64,000 nt of DNA, from positions 38,178 to 102,177 of the forward strand of contig PNAM01000013.1 in NCBI GenBank assembly GCA_003170275.1. The letters run 5' to 3'. The notes under the pieces were generated by a model. It saw nothing but the letters and a program-made list of their open reading frames with translations. It searched no databases and had not been told where the DNA came from. The translations under genes were made by a program, and so were the position numbers. Position 1 is the first letter of the stretch, and the number at the start of each line of letters is the position of its first letter. Of the stretch, positions 1-13,712 are shown in pieces. Source of the stretch: Myxococcales bacterium (lineage in GTDB: Bacteria > Myxococcota_A > Polyangia > Palsa-1104).

Positions 1-4150
<4,150 letters not shown>

Positions 4151-4188
4151 CGGCGACGATACGTACCGTCGTTCAGACGCTTTTACAA

Positions 4189-6222
4189 CTAGTTAGCGGG
4201 GCAGGACGCGTCGGTGGTGACCTCGAAGTCGTCGAACCAGCCGGTCGCAGCGGCGTACATCGTGGAGCAGGTGCCGCAGGTTGGGCAGTTGCCCTGCGTG
4301 CTGACACTGAACGACACGCCCTGGCCGACCAGCGCCGGGCTGAGGCAGACGATCTTTTGCGTGTAGGCCGCGGTCAAGGTCTGCGAGCCGCCGGGGTTCG
4401 TCGAGAAGCCGGCGCTGGCGAGGGCACCCGCGTTGGCTTTCCCGTAGAAGCGGACCGCGGGGCCGGAGGTGCCGACCGAGGGCGGAACGGTGATGATCGT
4501 GGCCGCACTCGCGCTGGTGCACGCCTGCGAGGTGGTGAGCTGGAGCGCGCGATTTCCGGTGCGCGCCAGCGCCGCGTTGTTCACGATCGTGGCCGAGACC
4601 ATTCCGGTCGTGCCGTTCTGGTTGATCGTGAGGGGCCAGTAGCTGAGCACCGGGCCGGTGAGCTCGAAACCGGGATCGAGGATGCTGGCGATCGCCGGAC
4701 AGGATCCGTTGGTCACGAACTGGAAGTTGTCGACGACGAAGTCGCGCACCTCGGCGGTCGCGCAGGCCTGCGCGGTGGTGAAGGTCGAGACGCGGAACGG
4801 GTGCACCATGCCCTTGACGTATTCCGGCACGCACGCCGAATAGGTCTGGAACGCGCCGCCGTCGCCGGTCAGCTCGCCCCAGTTGGGGTTGGCTCCCGTC
4901 GTCGTGCCGTCGCCGTATTGCATCGCGAACCCCAAGTTGCCCTTGAAGGCGAACTGGATGGCCAGGTTGGTCATCGACTTCCAGGGGAACGACATCCGAT
5001 CGGTGGCTGAAGGGAACTGGCAACCGTTGGTGGTCGCCAGGTGGCCGCCGGCCGTGCCCGCCTGACCCGCGCCCGCGACGATGTTGGCCGTACCGCTGTT
5101 CGCAACCGGGACCCAGTTGCCCATGATGCTGGCGGCCTCGAAGTTTCCGTTGGGGATGGTGCCGGGCGCCGGGCAGGTCGCGTCGGGAATGATGCCGAAA
5201 TGGTCGACGACCAGGTTGAGCGTGGTGGCGGTCGCGCACTGCTGGCGATCGCCCGCCGCGGCCCTGACGTCGACGTTCCCGCCATAGGCGCGCTCGCCCA
5301 CGCACACCCGGTAGTTCTTGAGCGTGGACGAGAATGGGATCAGCTCGACGCCGCCGTTGACCCCGATCGCCGTGCCGAAGCCGCACGGGAACATGCCGTT
5401 GACGCAGTCCGCCTGCGTGGTGACGTTGAGCGTGAACGGCTCGGAGTCGGCGAACGACGGCATCATGAACGACTGCTTCGCCATTCCCAGCGACGAGCAC
5501 ATCGAGTTCTTGCTGATCACCAGGTTGCCCAGCTCACCGAGGCCCGCCGCGAGCGGGTCGATCACCGCGCCGCCGCTCAGCGTCCACGAGCTCGGCGGCG
5601 TGTTCTCGAACGTCGGATCGAGCGGCACCTCCACCCACGTGCACGTGGTGCCCACCAGCTTGTAGCCCTGGTGGCACACGCAGCCGGCCGTGCCGCTCGC
5701 GTCCGAGCAGACCATGTGCGGCTGCATGCAGCTGAGCCCGGAGCTGGCGCAATCGGGCATGCATACGCCGTCGCCGTCGTTGTCCTGCTGGCCCAGCGGG
5801 CACGGGTTGGTCATGTCGGGCGGCAGGGGGCCGTCCCCGTTGGGCATCGACAGGTCGACGCCGCCGCCCGCCGCCATCACGTGAACGGTGGTCGCGTCGC
5901 AGCCGCCGGCGGGCGTCAAGCTGGCGTCGCCGACGCCGAGCGTGGCCGCTCCGGCGCGCGCGGTGATGCGCACCGTCACCGCCTTGCCCGCCGGGAAGCC
6001 GGTGGGGAAGTCCACTTCGAGCGCGCCCGTCGCGTCGCCCGCCGTGTGCGGAACGGTCGTCGAGACCGGCGCACCCGCGGTGGTGATCACGACGTCGAGC
6101 TGGTCCGCGGCCGCCGTGCCGCCTTCGAGGTCGACCGCGACCAGGACCGTGCCGTCCTTGCAGCGCTTGGTCCCACAGCCGGCGACGGAGAACGCGAGGA
6201 GCGTGCAGAGTAGGGTGCGCAT
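4189..6222 (-). CDS. Secreted lipoprotein with EGF-like segment and three beta-sandwich-like repeats
   Basis: 677 residues. The start ATG shares its A with the TGA of the upstream TPR gene (TGATG), and gives a lipoprotein signal with lipobox VAGC (Cys16). Residues about 20-115 look like a carboxypeptidase-regulatory-like domain. A Cys-rich EGF-like stretch ending in CVCHQGYKL follows. Three modules of roughly 140-160 residues come next, each opening with a Pro-x-phi-x-Asn/Asp-x-x-Phe-Glu motif (PTFENT, NGNFEA, DPGFEL) and a Trp a few residues later. The later modules begin after a Cys-Pro, and each has paired cysteines. This resembles jelly-roll carbohydrate-binding (CBM4/9-like) modules, but I cannot name the ligand. 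Frequent Asn, Thr and Gly fit a surface protein. Function unknown. Confidence 0.85.
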   Translation of the reverse strand: MRTLLCTLLAFSVAGCGTKRCKDGTVLVAVDLEGGTAAADQLDVVITTAGAPVSTTVPHTAGDATGALEVDFPTGFPAGKAVTVRITARAGAATLGVGDASLTPAGGCDATTVHVMAAGGGVDLSMPNGDGPLPPDMTNPCPLGQQDNDGDGVCMPDCASSGLSCMQPHMVCSDASGTAGCVCHQGYKLVGTTCTWVEVPLDPTFENTPPSSWTLSGGAVIDPLAAGLGELGNLVISKNSMCSSLGMAKQSFMMPSFADSEPFTLNVTTQADCVNGMFPCGFGTAIGVNGGVELIPFSSTLKNYRVCVGERAYGGNVDVRAAAGDRQQCATATTLNLVVDHFGIIPDATCPAPGTIPNGNFEAASIMGNWVPVANSGTANIVAGAGQAGTAGGHLATTNGCQFPSATDRMSFPWKSMTNLAIQFAFKGNLGFAMQYGDGTTTGANPNWGELTGDGGAFQTYSACVPEYVKGMVHPFRVSTFTTAQACATAEVRDFVVDNFQFVTNGSCPAIASILDPGFELTGPVLSYWPLTINQNGTTGMVSATIVNNAALARTGNRALQLTTSQACTSASAATIITVPPSVGTSGPAVRFYGKANAGALASAGFSTNPGGSQTLTAAYTQKIVCLSPALVGQGVSFSVSTQGNCPTCGTCSTMYAAATGWFDDFEVTTDASCPAN

Positions 6223-6917
6223 CAGTTCCCCCTCACCATGCCGAAGCTGGCGCCCGGATCGCCGGGTTGAGCGCCGAGACCGACGCCCAGACCGACGCCG
6301 AGACCGACCACCACCATCGCGCCGATGGTCGCCCAGAACCACGCCTTCTTGTAGAGCGGCTTGGGCGCCGGCGCCGGCGAGGTCTGGACTTCCGCCGCGT
6401 TCACCGTCGGGGCAGGCGCAGGTGCAGGCTCGGGCGTGACGGTCGGAGTCGGAGTCGGAGCGGGTGCCGGCGCGGGAGCAGGCGCAGGCTCGGGCGCGGT
6501 CGGGCGCGTTCGCTCCCCGTTGGACTTGCTTCCGAGCGCGCCGGTGGGCGGCATGCTCGACACCTTGCGCTGCTCCGAGACCACCCGCTGCAGTGCGCTG
6601 ACCTGCTTCTCCACGTCGTTGTGGTTGGGCGCATTCGGCGCCATCGAGAGGTACTTGCGATAGAACGCCAGCGCCTTCTCCGGGCGATTCGACAGCCGGT
6701 GGGCCTGGGCGATGTTGTAGAGGAACTCGGGGACCGGCCGGAGCCGGAAGCCGTCTTCCCACAGCCCGATCGCCGCGTCGTACTCCTCGAGCTGAAAGCG
6801 GGCCATGCCCTTCTCGTAGAAGTTCTTGGCCTTGGCGGCGTCTTCGTCGTCGGCGCGCGAGACACCCGGAGCGGCGAGCAGGGCCAGCGCGACCATAGTA
6901 GAAACGAGTAAGCGCAT
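6222..6917 (-). CDS. TPR protein with signal peptide, proline-rich linker and C-terminal membrane anchor
   Basis: 231 residues. It opens with a Sec signal (MRLLVSTMVALALLAAPGVSRA, cleavage after SRA). Two or three TPR units follow (residues about 25-100; FYEKGMARFQLEEYDAAI, FLYNIAQAHRL, ALAFYRKYLS). A linker rich in alternating Pro-Ala and Pro-Thr spans about 125-175. Near the C-terminus is KPLYKKAWFW, then a Gly/Val transmembrane segment and a short polar tail. This is the usual myxobacterial layout for periplasmic TPR proteins anchored by a C-terminal helix. The stop overlaps the start of the downstream lipoprotein, so the two are probably made together and may interact. No catalytic residues are seen. 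Confidence 0.9.
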   Translation of the reverse strand: MRLLVSTMVALALLAAPGVSRADDEDAAKAKNFYEKGMARFQLEEYDAAIGLWEDGFRLRPVPEFLYNIAQAHRLSNRPEKALAFYRKYLSMAPNAPNHNDVEKQVSALQRVVSEQRKVSSMPPTGALGSKSNGERTRPTAPEPAPAPAPAPAPTPTPTVTPEPAPAPAPTVNAAEVQTSPAPAPKPLYKKAWFWATIGAMVVVGLGVGLGVGLGAQPGDPGASFGMVRGN

Positions 6918-6924
6918 TGCTTCA

Positions 6925-7080
6925 CTATATCATGAGCCAAGCGTCCTTCGATCCGGCGCGCGTCGGCGTGGCCTGCGGTAGTGGCAAGACTTTGGTGATG
7001 CGGTGGTCGGCGGTCACGCGACGGTTGGAGCGCAGCAGGATGCGCCCATCTTCCGTCCCGGTGGCGCGATGTCGTGTCAC
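6925..7080 (-). CDS. Possible 51-codon small gene (weak)
   Basis: Between the glycine-rich gene and the TPR gene there are about 190 bp. On the minus strand they hold an open frame from GTG 7080 (or TTG 7086, preceded by GAGGA) to a TAG at 6925-6927, about 7 bp before the TPR start. Codon third positions are mostly G or C, as in neighbouring genes, and the product would be short and basic with no signal peptide. It lies in the same frame as the glycine-rich gene after that gene's two stops. I recognise no family. It may be a real small gene, a degraded tail of the upstream gene, or chance. Confidence 0.2.
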   Translation of the reverse strand: MTRHRATGTEDGRILLRSNRRVTADHRITKVLPLPQATPTRAGSKDAWLMI

Positions 7081-7110
7081 CGGCAATCCTCGGAAGCGAT
7101 GGGGCTAGAC

Positions 7111-7899
7111 CTAGCCGTAAGCGAGCACTCGCTCGGTGGCCGTTGAAGGGCCAGTGCTACCACCTGAACCTGCCACCCCCGTTCCAGTCTTGGCGCCGCC
7201 CACTCCAGCAGTAGCAGTGATAGTGATGCTCGAAGACGGCGCTTTCGTGATGTATGCGAGGTAGACGGCGCCGCCGCCGCCGCCCCCACCACCTCCTGCA
7301 TTGCCAGCCGATGCGTTGGCGCCGTTGCCGCCCTTCACCTCAAAGGTTCCGTTCAGTATCATCGACTTTGCCACGATGAAGACTAGCCCGCCGCCCTCCC
7401 CACCGGCTCCTCCCGCATTCGCTCCATCGCCACCGCCACCGCCCCCGCCGGCACCTCCTCTTAGACTAACTGCGCCGGAGGTTCCAAATACGAAGCCCGT
7501 TAGGATGGACGGCGTGGCCCGATAGCCACCTTTCGATCCTGTGGTCGCCACCGCGCCCCCGCCACCGCCGCCGCCAGAAGCCCCGGCGCCGCCGTTTCCC
7601 CCGACCGCGCCGAGCCCCGGATCGGCGCTCCCGCCCGCGGATCCCGCGGCAATACCGCCACTTCCGCCCTGTCCACCACCCGATAGAGAACCTACAGTCG
7701 CGCCACCGCCGCCGTTGCATCGGATGATGCCGCCTGCGGTGAATGTCAGCGTCCCCGTGCAGTAGATCCGATAACCGCCCGTAACAAGAACACCGGTCGC
7801 AGTGACCGTCAGGTCGGTGTAGTACATGTCGCGTGCCAAGGTCGTTGTTCCGCCAATGCTTCCTGTCCCGTCTGATCCGTCGCCAAAGTCGAAAGGCAT
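7111..7899 (-). CDS. Glycine-rich phage-tail-like surface protein
   Basis: 262 residues, no signal peptide. The start ATG is fixed by GGAGGT at 7906-7911, six bases upstream. The N-terminal part carries the pattern TTTLARDMYYTDLTVT...GYRIYCTGTLTF, which I associate with tail-fibre or tail-tip proteins in which short beta strands alternate with Gly loops. The rest is mostly poly-Gly runs separated by strands such as LVFIVAKSMILNGTFEV. Codon choice is less GC-biased than in neighbours (ACA, GTA, ATA, AGT occur), suggesting acquisition by transfer. It could be a cytoplasm-released tail-like component or a non-classically exported surface protein. No other phage genes adjoin it. Confidence 0.7.
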   Translation of the reverse strand: MPFDFGDGSDGTGSIGGTTTLARDMYYTDLTVTATGVLVTGGYRIYCTGTLTFTAGGIIRCNGGGGATVGSLSGGGQGGSGGIAAGSAGGSADPGLGAVGGNGGAGASGGGGGGGAVATTGSKGGYRATPSILTGFVFGTSGAVSLRGGAGGGGGGGDGANAGGAGGEGGGLVFIVAKSMILNGTFEVKGGNGANASAGNAGGGGGGGGGAVYLAYITKAPSSSITITATAGVGGAKTGTGVAGSGGSTGPSTATERVLAYG

Positions 7900-7905
7900 T
7901 TACCC

Positions 7906-7911
7906 ACCTCC
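7906..7911 (-). promoter_or_regulatory. Strong ribosome binding site of the glycine-rich gene
   Basis: GGAGGT on the minus strand, six bases before ATG 7899. It is one of few near-perfect Shine-Dalgarno sequences in the window. Confidence 0.75.
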
Positions 7912-7946
7912 GTGTACATTTTTGCGCGCACGCGGAAATCCAGACA

Positions 7947-7965
7947 ATGCGGCATATTGCCGCAT
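7947..7965. promoter_or_regulatory. Perfect 8-bp inverted repeat in an intergenic gap
   Basis: ATGCGGCA-TAT-TGCCGCAT, in the 85 bp between the end of the histidine kinase gene and the start of the glycine-rich gene (both minus strand). There is no T-run after it, so it could be an operator for the downstream gene as easily as a terminator for the LarA-like/kinase operon. Confidence 0.45.
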
Positions 7966-7984
7966 GCGCGGAATGGGGCTGGAT

Positions 7985-8661
7985 TCAGCCGCGCGGTAGG
8001 CGCAGGGTTGCGGTGGTGCGATCGCCGTCGCTCGAGACGGTGAGCGTGCCGGCGTGCGCGCGCACCGCTTGATCCGCCAGATACAGCCCGAGCCCGAGCC
8101 GGTGCGAGCGACGCGTGTGCGGCAGCTCGGCGCGCGCGAAGGGATCGAACAGCAGCCCCGCGACGTCCGGCGCGATCGCCCCCGCATTTCCCACGGTGAG
8201 CTGCACCATGTCGCCGTCGTCTTCCGCCGACAGCAGCACCGGCTCGCTGGGCGCGCCGTGGTCGAGCGCGTTCATGGTCACTTCGTGCACCACCTGCACC
8301 AACCGATCGAGGTCCCAGCTCCCCTGGCCGTCGCCGCTCGCTTCGAACAGGACGCGGCCCGGATGATCCGCCTCCAGATCGCGGATCACCTGCCGGCACA
8401 GATCGTGGAGCTGCACCGGCCGGCGCTCGAGCTGCATCGCGCCGGCGACGAACAGCCGGGTCAGCTCGGCGAGCGGGCCGACCATCGCCACCAGCCGTTC
8501 GGCCGCGCGCCCCAGCCGCTCGACGGTCTTCTTGTGCTGCTCGGACAGCTCGGGTGCGCGCTGCAGCAGGCTCGCCGACATCAAGATGGTGTTGAGCGGA
8601 TTGCGAAGATCGTGCGCCAGCTGATCGACGAACCTGTCCCGCGATCGTTTTGGTGCGTCGC

Positions 8662-8665
<4 letters not shown>
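7985..8665 (-). CDS. Histidine kinase without sensor domain, coupled to the LarA-like gene
   Basis: 226 residues from a GTG start that overlaps the upstream stop as GTGA. The phosphoacceptor motif ([10 protein letters not shown]) places the His at residue 18, so there is no room for a sensor, HAMP or membrane segment. A HATPase_c domain follows, with N-box ([12 protein letters not shown]) and a G-box (LGLGLYLA). The usual DxG is replaced by a GNAG-type sequence, a variant seen in other kinases. The protein should be soluble and take its signal through a partner. Coupling to the LarA-like gene suggests a metabolic input. No response regulator is adjacent, so the target is unknown. Confidence 0.9.
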
Positions 8666-10272
<1,607 letters not shown>

Positions 10273-10444
10273 TCGATTCTCTCTCTTATCCCTTGCGCCT
10301 GATGTGGCCCGCAGGACGAAGAATCCCTTGGCGCCAATTCGGCCCGCAGGATTCGTTTCTCCAGGCTTTCGCACGGATCCCCCGCGCGCACAAGAGTTTA
10401 CGAACTCGATACAGAATTAGGCGCGCGCAGCGTATCTTCATCGT
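10273..10444. other. Divergent intergenic region with direct and inverted repeats
   Basis: 172 bp between the LarA-like gene (minus) and the DUF4328 gene (plus), so it must hold both promoters. GGCCCGCAGGA occurs twice in direct orientation (10306-10316 and 10341-10351, 35 bp apart). GAATCC (10321-10326) pairs with GGATTC (10349-10354). The part nearest the DUF4328 gene is AT-richer (10395-10445) and is the likely promoter. I cannot assign -35/-10 boxes with confidence. Confidence 0.35.
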
Positions 10445-11152
10445 ATGGACGTCGTTCAACCGATGCAAGAGAGCCGTCCCGGGGGCGGTATCTACCAATC
10501 CAACCGCGGGCTCAGCCTGGCGATCATCATCCTCTTGTCGTTCCACGCGGCACTCAGCGTGGTGCTGGCGTTCTCCTGGCCGAGCGTCGGCCGCCTGCTC
10601 GACGGAGAGGTCGACGGCCTGGGCGGCGCGATCAGCGCCATTGCGATCGGCTTCGCCGCGATCATCCAGGGCTGCATCTTCATCGCCACCGCAGTGTGCT
10701 TCCTGGTGTGGCTGCACCACGCGTTCCGCAACCTGCCCGCGCTCGGCTCCGACAGCCTGATCTTCACGCCCGGCAAGGCGGTGATCGGCTGGTTCATCCC
10801 GTTCGTGAACCTGATCAACGGCTACAAGTCGGTGCACACGCTGTACCTCGAGAGCCAGCCGCGCGCGACGGTGCTGCCGAGCGGCTACGCGCTGCCGCGG
10901 ACCGCGCCGATCGTCGGGTTGTGGTGGGGCTTCTATCTGGCGCGCGGCGTGGTCAGCCGGATCGCGGACTCGATCTCGAAGCACGGCAGCTCGGACGCCA
11001 CCACCTGGCTGGTGTTCTCCGAGCTCCTCGACATCGTCGCCGCGGTGCTGTGCATCGCGATCGTCTACCGCATCGAGAAGCGCCAGCACGACCAGCACGA
11101 CGATCTCGTCCGCCGCATCCCCGCCCCCGTCCCCACCGACCGCCTGCGCTAG
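10445..11152 (+). CDS. DUF4328 multi-pass membrane protein
   Basis: 235 residues with four or five hydrophobic helices (about 25-45, 60-95, 115-135, 155-175, 185-205). The core FLVWLHHAFRNLPALG followed by FTPGKAVIGWFIPFVNL and YKSVHTLY matches the DUF4328 signature as I know it. The N-terminus is cytoplasmic-like and polar, and the C-terminal tail is rich in charged residues. Start ATG 10445 is the first in frame after an AT-rich stretch. DUF4328 proteins have no established function. The gene is monocistronic, with a lipoprotein gene 122 bp downstream. Confidence 0.85.
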   Translation: MDVVQPMQESRPGGGIYQSNRGLSLAIIILLSFHAALSVVLAFSWPSVGRLLDGEVDGLGGAISAIAIGFAAIIQGCIFIATAVCFLVWLHHAFRNLPALGSDSLIFTPGKAVIGWFIPFVNLINGYKSVHTLYLESQPRATVLPSGYALPRTAPIVGLWWGFYLARGVVSRIADSISKHGSSDATTWLVFSELLDIVAAVLCIAIVYRIEKRQHDQHDDLVRRIPAPVPTDRLR

Positions 11153-11262
11153 CGTTGTAGGGCGCCGCCGACAGGTGTCGGATCGGCCCGGCAGCCCGCC
11201 CGCGCGCCGGCGAGTCTTTTCCGCTGGTTGGCGTCGGCATGGCGGCTGCTAGGGCCTCGGGC

Positions 11263-11268
11263 AGGAGG
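11263..11268 (+). promoter_or_regulatory. Ribosome binding site deciding the start of the next lipoprotein
   Basis: AGGAGG six bases before ATG 11275. It rules out the in-frame ATG at 11239, which would also hide the lipoprotein signal inside the protein. Confidence 0.8.
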
Positions 11269-11274
11269 TCGAAC

Positions 11275-12189
11275 ATGCGCGCACAGTGGTGGCTTGGTCT
11301 TTCCTTGATGGTGAGCGGCTGCGGCGGGTCGGACGGGTTCAAGGAGGCGGTGCCGACCCGGTCGACGCTGTCGGTGAACGTTCCCGGATCGTCCGCCGGG
11401 TCGTCCACCGGCACGACGGGCGAATCGCAGCAGGCGCTCACCGGGCAGCGCGCGACCTTTTACACGGCGACGCGCAACGTGACCCTGATGTTCAACGGCG
11501 GCGTCGGCGGGTTCCTCGACGGGATCGAGCACATCCTGGCCCAGCCTCCGTCGGCGCAGAGCGCGACGCACGCGGTGTGGGGGCCGAGCAACGACGCGCT
11601 GGCCACCGCCAACTACAAGTTCGAGATCGAGAAGGTCGCGGCGCAATCGTACGTCTATCAATTGTCCGCCAAGCTCAAGGGCGCGCCGGACTCGGCGTAC
11701 CAGGCGATGGTCCACGGCGCCACGCAAGTGGTCGACGCCGGGCACTCGACCGGCGACTTCCACATCGACTTCGACGTCGCCCGCCAGTTCGACGACAACA
11801 CGATGGACCAGAGCGCGATCACCGTGCACTTCGACACCACCGGCTATCCGCACCAGCTCGACATCGTCTTCTCGAAGGCTGACGCGAGCGGCACGACGAG
11901 CAACGACGCGGCGTATGCGTATACCGAGAACGCGGACGGCGGCGGCACGTTCCAGTTCGTCTCGCCGAGCGACGTCAACCACGACGGCACGCCCGAGACG
12001 CTCGCCATCACCTCGCGCTGGCTGGCCTCGGGCCAGGGTCGCGCCGACGTGTCGGCGACGGGCGGGAGCCTGGGCGGCAAGCAATTCGGCGCCGTCGAGT
12101 GCTGGGACACGTCGTTCGCGCGCAGCTTCTACGACGAGAACGGCGACCCCGCGACGCTCGAAGGCGACCCCAAGTCCTGCGCGTTCTGA
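11275..12189 (+). CDS. Putative lipoprotein of unknown function
   Basis: 304 residues. The signal ends in a lipobox (MVSGC, Cys16), followed by a Ser/Thr/Gly-rich linker to about residue 55. The remaining 250 residues are a predicted beta-rich domain with regular strands (NVTLMFNGGVGGFLDGIEHI, YKFEIEKV, FHIDFDVARQF). A calcium-site-like DVNHDGTPE lies near residue 235. Two cysteines near the C-terminus may pair. I do not recognise the family. The gene converges on the Ser/Thr kinase gene with a single base between stops. It is probably outer-membrane anchored. Confidence 0.8.
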   Translation: MRAQWWLGLSLMVSGCGGSDGFKEAVPTRSTLSVNVPGSSAGSSTGTTGESQQALTGQRATFYTATRNVTLMFNGGVGGFLDGIEHILAQPPSAQSATHAVWGPSNDALATANYKFEIEKVAAQSYVYQLSAKLKGAPDSAYQAMVHGATQVVDAGHSTGDFHIDFDVARQFDDNTMDQSAITVHFDTTGYPHQLDIVFSKADASGTTSNDAAYAYTENADGGGTFQFVSPSDVNHDGTPETLAITSRWLASGQGRADVSATGGSLGGKQFGAVECWDTSFARSFYDENGDPATLEGDPKSCAF

Positions 12190-12190
12190 G

Positions 12191-13675
12191 CTAGGGCAGC
12201 AACCAACGAACCGGAGAAGACGGCGTGTTGCCCTGGCCCAACGTCACCTGCTTGTGGACGCGCGCTCCATTCGGGAGCACCAGCGCCACCTCGTGCGCAC
12301 CGGCGGGCAGCTCGATCAGCCTGGGCGCGAACCCCGACGCCTTACCGTCGATCCAGATCTCCGCCCGCAACGCACCCTCGCCGCCCACCAATAGATGCCC
12401 GCTTCCCGCTGGAGCCGGCGCGGGAGCGGGGGCGGGAGCGGGAGCGGGAGCGGGAACAATGACCGGTGGCGACGGCGCTACAGGACGATGGTGCGGCGCA
12501 CTCTTCATCGCCGCGCGAACGGCCGGGGGCTCGACCTTGCTCGCAGCGGGCGGCGTGCTGGGCGGGACCACGGCCGGCGCGACCGAGATCGGCGGGGCCT
12601 TCGCGGCCGGCGCGTTGGTCACCGGCGGCGCCGACGAGAGCAGCACCGTCGCGGCCAGTCCGATCGCCGCAAACGTCGCCGCCCCGGCGATCGCCCACAT
12701 CCGCCGAGCCGGGCGCCGCGCCGGACGCCCCGCCGGTCGGATGGACGATTCGGCCGCGAGATCGATCGCCAGCTCCTCCTCTTCGGGCGCGCCGGGGGCG
12801 GGACGCAACGAGCGCATCCAGTGTTGCATCAGCGTCTTGGGGGGCTGTTGGATGCGCTTCGCCAGCGCTCGCCCGAGGGCCTCGGCCATCTCCGCCGCCG
12901 AGCCGTATCGATCGCGTTTCTGCCGCTTGAGCGCGCGCGCCAGGATCGGCGCGAGATCTTCCGGCACCGCCCGGCTCAAGGTGAGCTCCTGGCCCTCGAG
13001 CAGCTCCTGCGCGCTGGCCGGGTTCATCGGGCTCTCGCCGCCGAGGAGCGCGTGCAGCACGCAGCCGAGCGCGAACAGATCGCTTCGCGCGTCGATCTCG
13101 CCGGCCATCAGCTGCTCGGGCGACATGTACGCGCGCGTTCCCTTGGCGATGCCCGCCTCGGTGCGCTCGAGCCGATCGCGCGCGAACGCGATACCGAAGT
13201 CGCTGAGCTTCACGTCGCCGTCGTACGAGACCAGGATGTTGGCGGGCTTGACGTCGCGATGCACGATGCCGAGCGGCTGGCTGTCGGGCGCGCAGGCTTG
13301 GTGCGCGTGCTCCAGCGCGTGCGCGACCTCGGAGCAGACGTGAAGCGCGAGCTCGATGGTGAGCGGCGCGCCGCGCTCCAGGCCCAGCTCGATCGCGCGC
13401 TGCAGGTTCAGCCCGTCGACCAGCTCGAGCACCTGGAACGGGCGCTGATCGGCCAGCCCGAAGTCGAGCACCGAGACGATGTTGGCGTGGTGCAGGTGGC
13501 TGGCGATGCGCGCCTCGTCGAGGAACATGTTCTCGTGCACGCTGCCGATCTCCGGCAGCATGCGCTTGATCGCCACCTTGCGCTGAAAGCCGCGCTCGCC
13601 GGTCGCGGTCGCCTCGAACACCTCGGCCATGCCGCCCTGGCCGAGCCGCCGCCTGAGCCGATAGCGCGCGGTCAT
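12191..13675 (-). CDS. PEGA-domain Ser/Thr protein kinase
   Basis: 494 residues. The kinase domain occupies residues 5-265: Gly loop GQGGMAEV (12-19), Lys37 (VAIKRM), HRDVKPAN with Asp141, DFG at 159-161, and SPEQ in the activation segment. A cytoplasmic linker leads to one transmembrane helix (about 320-345). An extracytoplasmic Pro/Ala-rich stalk with a PAPAPA tract follows, then a single PEGA-like domain (IWIDGKASGFAPRLIELPAG). All catalytic residues are present. This is the bacterial PknB-like layout, sensing outside and phosphorylating inside. It diverges from a PEGA protein gene 37 bp away, and an FHA-domain activator is encoded 2 kb further on, a plausible phospho-Thr reader. Confidence 0.93.
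   Translation of the reverse strand: MTARYRLRRRLGQGGMAEVFEATATGERGFQRKVAIKRMLPEIGSVHENMFLDEARIASHLHHANIVSVLDFGLADQRPFQVLELVDGLNLQRAIELGLERGAPLTIELALHVCSEVAHALEHAHQACAPDSQPLGIVHRDVKPANILVSYDGDVKLSDFGIAFARDRLERTEAGIAKGTRAYMSPEQLMAGEIDARSDLFALGCVLHALLGGESPMNPASAQELLEGQELTLSRAVPEDLAPILARALKRQKRDRYGSAAEMAEALGRALAKRIQQPPKTLMQHWMRSLRPAPGAPEEEELAIDLAAESSIRPAGRPARRPARRMWAIAGAATFAAIGLAATVLLSSAPPVTNAPAAKAPPISVAPAVVPPSTPPAASKVEPPAVRAAMKSAPHHRPVAPSPPVIVPAPAPAPAPAPAPAPAGSGHLLVGGEGALRAEIWIDGKASGFAPRLIELPAGAHEVALVLPNGARVHKQVTLGQGNTPSSPVRWLLP
12414..12461. repeat. Hexanucleotide tract (GGGAGC)n inside the kinase gene
   Basis: About seven imperfect copies of a GGGAGC/GGGGGC unit, encoding the Pro-Ala stalk of the kinase. 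A similar tract at about 6414-6495 encodes the Pro-rich linker of the TPR protein. Such tracts can change length by slippage, altering stalk length in frame. Confidence 0.6.
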
Positions 13676-13712
13676 CGCTCTCAGCGTAGCACGAACATGG
13701 TAACGTGAAAGC

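Noticed and set aside
7111..7899. Prophage or tailocin region
   Set aside because: Only one tail-like protein is present; no terminase, capsid, baseplate or lysis genes flank it.
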